Source of the DNA: Dicaeum eximium
Taxonomy: Eukaryota > Chordata > Aves > Passeriformes > Dicaeidae
Length of the DNA stretch: 64,000 nucleotides
Assembly: GCA_013396995.1 (NCBI GenBank)
Contig: VWZP01007832.1
Span: 2,176,711 to 2,240,710 of the forward strand
Direction of reading: 5' to 3'
How positions within the stretch are numbered: the stretch's first letter is position 1; every line of letters begins with the position of its first letter. A model generated the notes under the pieces. It saw only the letters and a list, made by a program, of their open reading frames with translations. It made no database searches and was not told the DNA's origin. Below, piece after piece: positions 25,401 to 33,115 of the stretch. Made by a program: the position numbers and the translations under genes.

Positions 25401-28362
25401 CAATGTCAGTGAGGAGTACAGAATAGTTCAAAGAGGTGCAAGGAAATATAAAGGAGGGAGGAGGCAAAGCAAGCTGCTGTACAGAACCTGTTTCTCCAAA
25501 AAGCCTAGAAGAGATGGGCTGCAAGAAAGAGACTTTCATCTGGAACCCATGAAACGATTCTGATTTCTTGTAACCTCCTTTTCCTCTCTTTATTCACTCT
25601 CATTCACCACAACAAACCAAAAACTTGGCCCACCATATTGAGAAGCCTATCTTGTACCATCATAGGGATACCAGATGTCTTCCAGCAGGAGCCACTGTAG
25701 TTCATGATGTGCACGGGGAAGGAGAGAAAGCCTGTGCTTTCTCTGTAGATGCCCCATTCCCTGAAACATGCAAGGCTGGATTAGATGGGGGTCTGAGCAA
25801 CCTGATCTAGTAGAAGGTGTCCCTGCACATTGCATGGTCATTGAAGTAGATGGTTTTTAAACATCCCTTCCAACCCAGACTAGTCTATGATTCTGTATTT
25901 GGTCAGTGTAAGACACTATTCTGCTAAGATAAATCCTACTTGAATTTCCTAGTAAAGGCAGCTGGGTAAGGCAGTATGGTACTGCCTTCTCTCTCTGCCA
26001 TGGGACTAAAGGATTTAAAATTATTGGAAAGTAGTGGTTATTCTGGAGTCTCAGTAAGTAGCTAAAATTTTGAAGTGCAATCAACATGAATTTAACTGTA
26101 GAATAAACTGTCCAATTCTGTATCCACAGGATCTCTTCCATATTCCTCCTTCTTACAAAAGTACAGTTACATTGTCCTGGAAACCAGTACAGAAGGCAGA
26201 TGCAAGGTAAGAGTTCTTCATACAATGAAAGAAAACAGTGGGGTTGATTTTGTAAATAGTAAAAATTAAGCTGTGTCTGTACAATACAGACAGCATGTGA
26301 ACTAAAAGTTTCACATCAAAAATAACACCCATCCTGTGGCTGTGGAGAGATGCTCTTAGTCTTGCTTTAGGAATACTAAAGACAATCAACTGGAGGCTCT
26401 TTAGAGATACTATTATTTAGGGCATCATCATTGGCTGCTGCTGGCTTCCAGTGGTTAATCTTTGTGTCTGAACTACTATTACTGTACTTGTCACCACAGG
26501 GGTGTAATGATACGTTTTTGTTTTCTTCTGTCAGTCAAAAAAGAGCAAGTGAAGATACAACCTCAAGTTCACCCCCAAAGAAAGCTTCAGCAGGACCAAA
26601 AAGGGATGCCAGGCAAATATATAATCCTCCCAGTGGAAAATACAGCAGTAACCTGGGTAGTTTTTCTTACGGTAAGTTAGGCAGCTTGGAAGAATTTTGT
26701 CTAGTGACAGTTGTGTCTTGGGGTAGGGCAAATAGATATCACATTCATGGAAGATCAACTCATACTGTCATGAATTTTTGTTTGTGATGGTCTGTTCCTA
26801 GCTGTTGATGTATTGCAGTGCTTGAATTTTACCAGCCTATGACTTAGGTCATTTGCTAGTTAGTTTTAGTAGTGTTTTAATACCTAGAGTTAGTAATTGA
26901 ACTGTTGTGTTCTCTGTTATGACACACAGTGCACCGGTTTCCTATTGAACAGGCCAGTTGCAGCAAATGGCAGAGCTGAGGCACCTCCTGTCATACGACT
27001 GGACCTGTGCTGCATTCCTGTTAAGCCACTGCTGATGTTGCAGACCTGATCCAGAAGTTCTGGGAATTGCCAGGTTCACTGTGCATGCAGACAGTTATGT
27101 CCTCGTGCACCCAGGCACACTGAATCTGCCTTTGTGCAAGTCATATTTTTGGGTGAAGCACAGAAGCAGTTGCAGACTGGATGAGTAGGCCCAGCAGTGG
27201 CAGCAGCCCATTCCTGTCTTTCCTGTACGCCCGTTGGTCCTACCTCTGGCGACTAAAGAGTCTGCTATGACAAATTGTCACCCACACCCAGGGGTTGAAA
27301 AACTATTTATAAAGCTTTGACAGTTTTATAAAGCAAAGGGAAGAAATAACACCATCTGCAAATTTCTTTTTCTAGACTTCAGGTGATGCACCTGTGTCTT
27401 TTAAGATAAACTTGTAATCCTGCAGGTCTAAAGATTGGGAAGCTTTCAAGCAGAAATGTTTTATTGCTTGCTACTGTTTCCTGTTAGTGAGATGCTTCAG
27501 CCTTGTCAGTCTGATTTCTGTAGCCTTTAAAACCAGCATGCAGTTCTCTCTGTAGATTAATATAAACTGTATTTTAAGACTGTAAATGAAGAGAAATCAT
27601 GAAAGGGGAATGAGGGTTTGGTACATCTTCAAACAAATCCAAAGAAACTATATAAACTTATTAGGGTTTGTGTTGTTGGGGATTTTTTGCTGTGATCAGA
27701 TTTGCTCTTAACAAAGAGAAAGGAAAAACTTTTCCCAGTATGCAAATAGTTTGTGTGGTATCCATCTCTAGCTAGGATTTGTAACTGAATGATGATATCA
27801 GCCCCAGAAGAAAGAATAATATGCTGGCAATAACTTAATGCTAAGGATAGGAAAGGACAGATAGAAATACAAAGGTCTGGTTTTCCACAGTTTTATAAAA
27901 TCACTAGTAGCAAGTCAGACTGACACCTCAAGGTTAATTCTTTATTATTGAACAAGAGGAAGAGCTAGGCATCCAGTTTTCAATTCTGTGGTGTGGTGAT
28001 GAATTGGCCCAAATATAGTCCTAAATTAGAGGGACAGTTACGTATCACAGACTTAGTATGCAGAAAGGCTGCACTCAATTTGGATGGGCTTGTTCTCCTG
28101 ACCTCCTTTTAAAATCAGTGGAGTCCATTTTCCATCAGAAAATAACTCAGCAATCCCATGGTCCATAAGCAGGCATAGCCTCAGAGACTGAAGTTACCCT
28201 TCAGTACCTCCAGATCCTGCTATTCAGTTTGGATCTGTGTACAGCATAAAACTTGTCTGAAAAGTTTTGACTCTTATTTCAGAGCAAAGAGGTGGTTTCC
28301 GCGGTGGACGGGGAAGAGGCTGGGGAGGACGTGGCAATCGCAGCCGAGGAAGAATCTACTGA
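13411..28362 (+). CDS. API5: API5, apoptosis inhibitor 5 (14 coding exons, complete)
   Basis: API5 is a nuclear scaffold that suppresses apoptosis after growth-factor loss; in mammals it acts on E2F1-dependent death, Acinus cleavage and FGF2 signalling. Joined exons are 13411-13479, 17067-17228, 17998-18091, 19082-19147, 19506-19657, 20992-21198, 21742-21846, 22534-22623, 23074-23255, 24440-24533, 25035-25091, 26130-26206, 26535-26671 and 28283-28362. They total 1,572 nt: 523 residues plus TGA, close to the 524 of the long human isoform. Phases agree at every junction and all introns are GT-AG. The protein starts MPTVEELYRNYGILADAT. It has N-terminal HEAT-like and C-terminal ARM-like helical repeats. 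Hallmarks kept are an LxxLL motif (102-106), the acetylated lysine position K251, a leucine heptad L370/L377/L384/L391, a basic NLS (454-455, 467-468, 474-475) and an RG-rich tail ending RGRIY. It reads as functional. Confidence 0.96.
15580..15600. repeat. Perfect inverted repeat in API5 intron 1
   Basis: ACCTGTACA, loop TGC, then TGTACAGGT: nine paired bases with a three-base loop. The adjoining CAGGTAAAACAAACT is also present at 15,550-15,564 and 15,596-15,610, so the hairpin sits inside a small duplication. Confidence 0.85.
16551..16614. repeat. Direct duplication in API5 intron 1
   Basis: A 26-base unit starting TAACTACCTGAATAGATA occurs at 16,551-16,576 and again at 16,589-16,614 with one mismatch, a 38-base period. 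It looks like a recent local tandem duplication. Confidence 0.85.
17067..17228 (+). CDS. API5: API5 coding exon 2
   Basis: Residues 24-77 (HKDAYQVILDG... to ...DLCEDEDVS), phase 0 at both ends, bounded by TTCAG and GTAAGA. First HEAT-like helices; essentially identical to the vertebrate protein. Confidence 0.96.
17998..18091 (+). CDS. API5: API5 coding exon 3
   Basis: Residues 78-108 plus the first base of codon 109. Contains the LTQLL (LxxLL) motif at 102-106. Acceptor GACAG, donor GTAGGA. Confidence 0.95.
19082..19147 (+). CDS. API5: API5 coding exon 4
   Basis: Finishes codon 109 (Asp) and reads DSAEFNLVNNALLSIFKMDAK plus one base. Acceptor TCCAG, donor GTAAAA. Confidence 0.95.
19506..19657 (+). 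CDS. API5: API5 coding exon 5
   Basis: Reads GTLGGLFSQILQGEDIVRE to ...ILTESKK, ending at residue 181 in phase 0. Acceptor TTCAG, donor GTGAGT. Confidence 0.95.
20215..20645 (-). mobile_element. CR1 LINE fragment in API5 intron 5, antisense
   Basis: The plus strand contains reverse-complement CR1 landmarks: 'GATGCAGTACTCCAGGTC' near 20,344 and 'GTGCAGGACCTGGCATTTG' near 20,590, together with CR1-like sequence around 'CTCCTCACAGCTCATGTGCT' near 20,251. It is old and diverged; the edges are approximate and it may extend left to about 20,000. Confidence 0.75.
20992..21198 (+). CDS. API5: API5 coding exon 6
   Basis: Residues 182-250, VLEDVTGEEFVLFMKILSG to ...RQAVPLFS. Start of the ARM-like half. 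Acceptor GTTAAG, donor GTATGT. Confidence 0.96.
21742..21846 (+). CDS. API5: API5 coding exon 7
   Basis: Residues 251-285, KNVHSTKFVTYFCEHVLPNL to ...LDIQLE. The first codon is K251, the lysine reported to be acetylated in human API5. Acceptor after a long T-tract, donor GTAAGC. Confidence 0.96.
22534..22623 (+). CDS. API5: API5 coding exon 8
   Basis: Residues 286-315, VLKLLAEMSSFCGDMEKLES to ...KLFDKLL. Phase 0; donor GTAAGA. Confidence 0.96.
23074..23255 (+). CDS. API5: API5 coding exon 9
   Basis: Residues 316-375 plus two bases of codon 376: EYMPLPPEEAENGENAGNEE to ...EKLKDFKI. Holds L370, first leucine of the zipper. Donor GTAATG is only moderately strong and lies just upstream of a CR1 insertion. 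Confidence 0.96.
23305..24267 (+). mobile_element. CR1 LINE 3' half in API5 intron 9, sense
   Basis: About 960 bases of CR1 in the same orientation as API5. It begins at 'GGAGTTCCCCAGGGCTCAG' (the reverse-transcriptase segment reading VPQG) and ends in a decayed CR1 tail ('CCTCTTCTAACC', then 'ATTCTCTGACTCTATGAA'). A partial reverse-transcriptase frame (FNIFINYLNEEIG, then RLNRWAEDN) is readable from 23,259 to about 23,537, but it is frame-shifted near its start and stopped afterwards, so it is inactive. Confidence 0.93.
24440..24533 (+). CDS. API5: API5 coding exon 10
   Basis: Completes codon 376 and runs to residue 407: LQYFARGLQVYIRQLRLALQ to ...LKTEE. Carries L377, L384 and L391 of the heptad zipper. 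Donor GTAAGA. Confidence 0.96.
25035..25091 (+). CDS. API5: API5 coding exon 11
   Basis: Residues 408-426, NKIKVVALKITNNINVLIK. Acceptor after a long T-run (T11-ACAG), donor GTAAGT. Confidence 0.96.
25748..25896 (+). mobile_element. CR1 LINE 3' tail in API5 intron 11, sense
   Basis: Recognisable CR1 end: 'CAAGGCTGGATTAGATGGGG', 'GAGCAACCTGATCTAGTAG', 'TGTCCCTGCACATTGCATGG', then 'CATCCCTTCCAACCCAGAC' and a CTATGATTCTG terminus. About 150 bases, strongly 5'-truncated. Confidence 0.88.
26130..26206 (+). CDS. API5: API5 coding exon 12
   Basis: Residues 427-451 plus two bases: DLFHIPPSYKSTVTLSWKPV then QKADA. The last few residues (KADAS across the junction) differ from the human KVEIG that I recall. 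Confidence 0.93.
26535..26671 (+). CDS. API5: API5 coding exon 13
   Basis: Reads QKRASEDTTSSSPPKKASAG to ...SSNLGSFSY. Contains the basic nuclear-localisation clusters (KR 454-455, KK 467-468, KR 474-475). Donor GTAAGT. Confidence 0.95.
28283..28362 (+). CDS. API5: API5 coding exon 14 and stop
   Basis: Completes Glu498 and encodes the RG-rich tail QRGGFRGGRGRGWGGRGNRS then RGRIY, followed by TGA at 28,360-28,362. RG-rich tails of this kind usually bind RNA or are arginine-methylated; that function is inferred. Confidence 0.95.
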
Positions 28363-29125
28363 GAAGACTGCTAGATCTTCATGCCCCTGAAGGGCTAAAG
28401 TGAAAGTGCTACTCAGCAAGTTTGCTTGGAGCATTGTTTTCTTCAAGGACTGCCTTCCATTGAGACTGACTTAAATGTTCTTTATACCTTTGTATGTATG
28501 ATCTACTTTTCTAACGGACTACAACTTGTCCATAGTGAAACTACAGCTGTATTTTTGGATGCTTACAGTCAGCAGTTTTGGGTTCTTACTTTTGAAGTGT
28601 CTTCAGGATTCAAAATTGGAAAAGAGCATAGATGTTTCATCAAAAGCTGCATCTTGATAGTTTGTATATTAACCTGAAAGTCAGCTACTGCATAACTGAA
28701 ACTATATAATTGAGTTTATGTATTAAGTAATGGACAGGAAAGGCATGACAACAGAGATATGTGTTAGATAAGCTTAGCAGCTGAAGTAATCCTTTCCTCA
28801 TCTGTAACCATATTTTGCAATATGTGGAGAAGAGTACCATTGTTAAATTTGCTTTGATTTACTTTCTTTAACTGAATTGAATTAAATACATGCTGGTTTT
28901 TTAAAGTTTGCAACATGCCTGGAAATCTGTTCTGCTTGTAGCATGAAGCAATCTTCTTAGAGATGTGAAGAATGTGTAGTTTTTTGGTTTGTACATCTTA
29001 CTCTTCTCCGTGCATTGTAATACAAAAGTGATGTTTTGAAACTTAATTTTAATGTTTACTATGAATATGTGCATATAGTTATGCCGTGAAATCTCAGTAA
29101 ATGAATAGCATAAAAAAACCAAAAC

Positions 29126-29131
29126 AATAAA
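29126..29131 (+). terminator. Candidate proximal poly(A) signal, API5
   Basis: Canonical AATAAA about 760 bases after the API5 stop. Downstream U/GU-rich sequence is modest, so it is a possible proximal site only. Confidence 0.4.
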
Positions 29132-29255
29132 TGACAAATTTCAGGAATGGGTAAAGACTGATGCAGTGATTAAGCTTCATAGGCTGGAGCTGGACCATAG
29201 GAGTTTCTGGCTCTTTTCTGTTTTATGCAGATTTCTGGATTAGTTGGCACTTGAG

Positions 29256-29332
29256 GGTGGGTTGGTTGGTTGGTTTTTCTTGTTTTGTGATTTGTGTGTG
29301 TGTGTGTTTTGGTTCTTTTTTTTTTAACCAAT
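29256..29332. repeat. GGTT and GT simple repeats in API5 3' UTR
   Basis: A GGTT run near 29,260-29,275, then (GT)n near 29,291-29,308, then a T-run. Typical unstable microsatellite sequence in UTR DNA. Confidence 0.8.
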
Positions 29333-30416
29333 AGTTGCATTTAAAAATATATATAAATAAAATTGTATTTTGGGTAACATTGAAAAATTCCAGCTACGTA
29401 GTTCAATTCAGGTGGAAAAATTAACAATTCCATGCTATTTTTTTCCATAGCAACTTAAGATTTTTATTTACTGGTGTGCACCCACAACATACAATGTAAG
29501 AGCACAATGATTTTTTTTATTATTCTCACCACTCAAAATTTTCTCAGGTCATTCAACATTGTAAAGGAATTAGTATATAGTAAAAAGAAGTCAAAACAGG
29601 AAAAGAATTTTAATTAAGTGTTCCAGAGCATGTTGATGTAAAATACCTTAGGTTTTAGAAGAGTGAATAATACTGCTTATCCTCCTCTTTTTATTTTGCC
29701 CAGTGATATCCACAGAAAGTGATGTCTCCCCACCCTAGTTCCATTTGTATTTGCTTGTGAATCTGATTCAGGTGTTTTCATAACACTCTTTGATATATTT
29801 ATCACTACAAATCAGAAGGTCAGAATACCAAAATTATGTCAAAGTAGGAAACATTGTTGGGGATGCTAAATTCAAAGTCTGGTTTTGCTTGACTCTGGAA
29901 CAGTAGGTAGGAAACTTTGGACATTCCAGGACATGTAAGCTGACTTTGTATTTCTCATTACATGCCAGCTGCTAAACTCTAATTTGGCATTAAAACCCAT
30001 GAAACTTGGCTAAAAGCTTTGAAGGAGAAATTTGTGAGGTCAAAATGTCACTCTGAAAATAGGCACTAGATATGTAATAAGCTTCTATTGGGAGGAAAAA
30101 AAGGAAAAAGAAAAGACATTTTGCACTTGCAGCTATAATTGGTATTTTGAGGGGATTTAATGTAATCCCAAAGCCTAAACATATCTTCTATTTAGACTAG
30201 TAACTAGGTACTAGCAGCTTCTTTTCTCACTTAATTTTCAGTGAGTTTTCTTTGTGTGACTCTTGTATTTCAGAGGTGATGTGCAAAGTTCTTGTGGCCT
30301 CAGAAACAGTTAGATTCTTTTTCCCCAGTTTCCTATCTAATTTTAACACAGTGAGTTCTTGTGGAAACACCTGTTTACCATCTTGTCAAATTGTAAATGT
30401 TCCCTTACAGCTTTGG

Positions 30417-30422
30417 AATAAA
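30417..30422 (+). terminator. Candidate distal poly(A) signal, API5
   Basis: Canonical AATAAA followed within 30 bases by 'TGATTTTGTAATTTTGTTTG', a good GT/T-rich downstream element. Best guess for the end of the longest API5 transcript. Confidence 0.5.
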
Positions 30423-30708
30423 TTGATTTTGTAATTTTGTTTGGCTCATTGTTTCACAGTTACTCTGCAGCTTTGTCACCTTAGTAAAAGAAGTTCTGTG
30501 GTACCTTTTTGTTGTAGTTCAATTACTCCTTAGATTGCTGTAGATGCAGAAAGCTGTTTGCCTCTAAGGAATGGATAATAGTAAGACTGCATTAACTGTT
30601 TAAAGTTTTAAGTAATTCAACTTTCAAGTGCAGAATTTTGAGTGAGAATTTAAATATTCAGCAAAAGCTGCGTGTTATTTGGAAATTCGGTGAAAAGGAG
30701 TCAGTCAC

Positions 30709-31206
30709 TGTCATACTCAAACTGCTCGATGTTGACAGCGTGACGCAGTTTGTTAGCACCTTATGAGAGGAAAGCCAGTGTCTACAAATAGTTCCATGGG
30801 TGACTGTGTGGGTGTTAACGTGTCTGAAACGTGTCCCAGTGTCTCTCCTAACTTTGGGCAGCAGGTTTGCTGCAGAGCCCAGACAGCTCGGCTCCTGACA
30901 CAGACAGGGTCTGCACAAACCTGAGTTTCTGAACTGGGGGTAAAATGGTGGGTTCAAGGGAGGAATATGTGGAAGGCTGTTCAGGAAGGCTGTACCTTCC
31001 CGGTACCTCAGCCAGTGGGGAAAGGAACAGGGCACCCTGCGGCCGGGAGTTCAGGATAAAAGGAGGCTGCACCTCCAAAACCTCGAGAGAGAAAACCCCG
31101 TGGGTGTGTGCCCCGGTGAACTCTCTCCTTTTACTGAAATAAAGTTGCAGGACTCCCCTGTCTCCTTTTTGCCATAAACCTCTGGTGTTTGTGGATTTTC
31201 CTGACA
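30709..31206 (+). mobile_element. Solo LTR of an endogenous retrovirus between API5 and TTC17
   Basis: The termini form an inverted repeat, TGTCA at the left and TGACA at the right, enclosing 498 bases. Inside are a TATA-like GATAAAAGG (31,055-31,063) and an AATAAA (31,138-31,143) about 75 bases downstream, followed by a U5-like segment: the order U3-TATA-R-poly(A)-U5 on the plus strand. The flanks (GTCAC and CTTAC) match at only three of five bases, so the target-site duplication is decayed or the edges are off by a base. No internal retroviral genes adjoin it. I recall this text as a common bird LTR but cannot name the family safely. Confidence 0.8.
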
Positions 31207-31820
31207 CTTACAATAGAGCAAAAACCACGTAGAAGGGCAACCTGGGATTTTTTGTGGATTCTGTAATACGCCTGATTTGAAAACTCTTGCAGCAGTAAGA
31301 ACTACCATACTTGTGTGATCTTTTCTCTAGGCTGATAGAAACCAAATCCGTTGAACCACTGACAGACCATTTTGTTAACTTGTTCTTGTTTCTACTTACT
31401 GAGTCTAAGTTGCGAACGAATGTTGCTGTTTAATAGGCGCTGGGAAGTTTGATGTTCCCAAGAAGAAGGACTGCAGAAAGATCGAACAGAACAAAATTTG
31501 ACCACGGCAGCTTTAAGATTTCTCTCGGTACTGGGGAAGCAGGCTCTCGCTGCTGGGTTGGTATTTACTGTCAACTAGAACAGGAAAGGAAAAGTTCAGG
31601 TTTTGCTGTGTAACTGAAAAGCATTAGAAGGGAGAAGGCGCGATGTGTCCTTCAGAGCTGTCTCCACCCAGCTCCTGGGAGGGCTGGCATTAGCTGTGTG
31701 CACGGCTGCAGGTACGGCTTGGTTTGCGCTGGGCACAACGCCGTTCCCTCGAACCGTGGTGGCAAACGTTCCAGTGTGCCCCGGACAAAAATTACCTCTT
31801 TGAATTGAAGCGTTCAGCGT
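31207..31820. other. Intergenic spacer before the TTC17 CpG island
   Basis: No gene recognised. Composition shifts from AT-rich to CpG-rich over this stretch. Confidence 0.5.
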
Positions 31821-32100
31821 GTCGCCACACGGCGTTTGTTGGCACTTAACGCCGGCCCTGTGCTCGGGACAGCAACTCCGTCGTTACCGGCGGCTGCCAG
31901 GGGTCCGGGAAGGCGCCGTTGGCCGGACCCGGCTCCCGCGCGGGGCAGTCGGTGCGCGGTGCTGTAACGGCGCTCCAGGGCTGCGGCCCCGCTGCTGTGC
32001 CGCCCCTCAGCCAGGGCTGCTCCGGGACTGACAGCGCTCCGCCAGGGACCTCCCGGCGCCGCCTCGGGCACCGACCCGGGCCCGCCCCCGCCCCGCCCCG

Positions 32101-32931
32101 NNNNNNNNNNNNNNNNNNNNNNNNNNNNNNNNNNNNNNNNNNNNNNNNNNNNNNNNNNNNNNNNNNNNNNNNNNNNNNNNNNNNNNNNNNNNNNNNNNNN
32201 NNNNNNNNNNNNNNNNNNNNNNNNNNNNNNNNNNNNNNNNNNNNNNNNNNNNNNNNNNNNNNNNNNNNNNNNNNNNNNNNNNNNNNNNNNNNNNNNNNNN
32301 NNNNNNNNNNNNNNNNNNNNNNNNNNNNNNNNNNNNNNNNNNNNNNNNNNNNNNNNNNNNNNNNNNNNNNNNNNNNNNNNNNNNNNNNNNNNNNNNNNNN
32401 NNNNNNNNNNNNNNNNNNNNNNNNNNNNNNNNNNNNNNNNNNNNNNNNNNNNNNNNNNNNNNNNNNNNNNNNNNNNNNNNNNNNNNNNNNNNNNNNNNNN
32501 NNNNNNNNNNNNNNNNNNNNNNNNNNNNNNNNNNNNNNNNNNNNNNNNNNNNNNNNNNNNNNNNNNNNNNNNNNNNNNNNNNNNNNNNNNNNNNNNNNNN
32601 NNNNNNNNNNNNNNNNNNNNNNNNNNNNNNNNNNNNNNNNNNNNNNNNNNNNNNNNNNNNNNNNNNNNNNNNNNNNNNNNNNNNNNNNNNNNNNNNNNNN
32701 NNNNNNNNNNNNNNNNNNNNNNNNNNNNNNNNNNNNNNNNNNNNNNNNNNNNNNNNNNNNNNNNNNNNNNNNNNNNNNNNNNNNNNNNNNNNNNNNNNNN
32801 NNNNNNNNNNNNNNNNNNNNNNNNNNNNNNNNNNNNNNNNNNNNNNNNNNNNNNNNNNNNNNNNNNNNNNNNNNNNNNNNNNNNNNNNNNNNNNNNNNNN
32901 NNNNNNNNNNNNNNNNNNNNNNNNNNNNNNN
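32101..32931. other. Assembly gap (831 Ns)
   Basis: A run of N, flanked by very GC-rich sequence on both sides (GCCCCGCCCCG at the left). The position suggests sequencing drop-out in the extremely GC-rich TTC17 promoter. Any open frame drawn across it is meaningless. Confidence 0.99.
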
Positions 32932-32956
32932 TGCGAGCAGGTCGGGATTGGGGAAG

Positions 32957-33115
32957 ATGGCGGCGGCTGGAGCGTCCGGGCGGGGCGGGCTGGGGCGGGT
33001 GTGGGTCTTCTCCGGCTGGGCCCTGGGTCTGTGCTCGCTGCTGGCCTCAGGGACGCGGCCCGCCGCTGCCACCACCCACTGGGTGGTCACCGAGGACGGG
33101 AAGATCCAGCAGCAG
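32957..33115 (+). CDS. TTC17: TTC17 coding exon 1
   Basis: Residues 1-53. The ATG has AAG before it and G after it, a good initiation context. It encodes an Ala/Gly-rich start, a hydrophobic segment (VWVFSGWALGLCSLLA) that may be a signal peptide, and the conserved THWVVTEDGKIQQQ. Donor GTGAGC. Confidence 0.92.

Larger units (their letters stand above)
28363..30440 (+). other. API5: API5 3' UTR (extent inferred)
   Basis: AT-rich DNA directly after the API5 stop, with no further coding exon. Candidate poly(A) signals are ATTAAA 28,881-28,886 and AATAAA at 29,126-29,131, 29,356-29,361 and 30,417-30,422. The last is followed by T/GT-rich DNA and would give a UTR of about 2.1 kb. Several isoforms by alternative polyadenylation are plausible. 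Confidence 0.6.
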
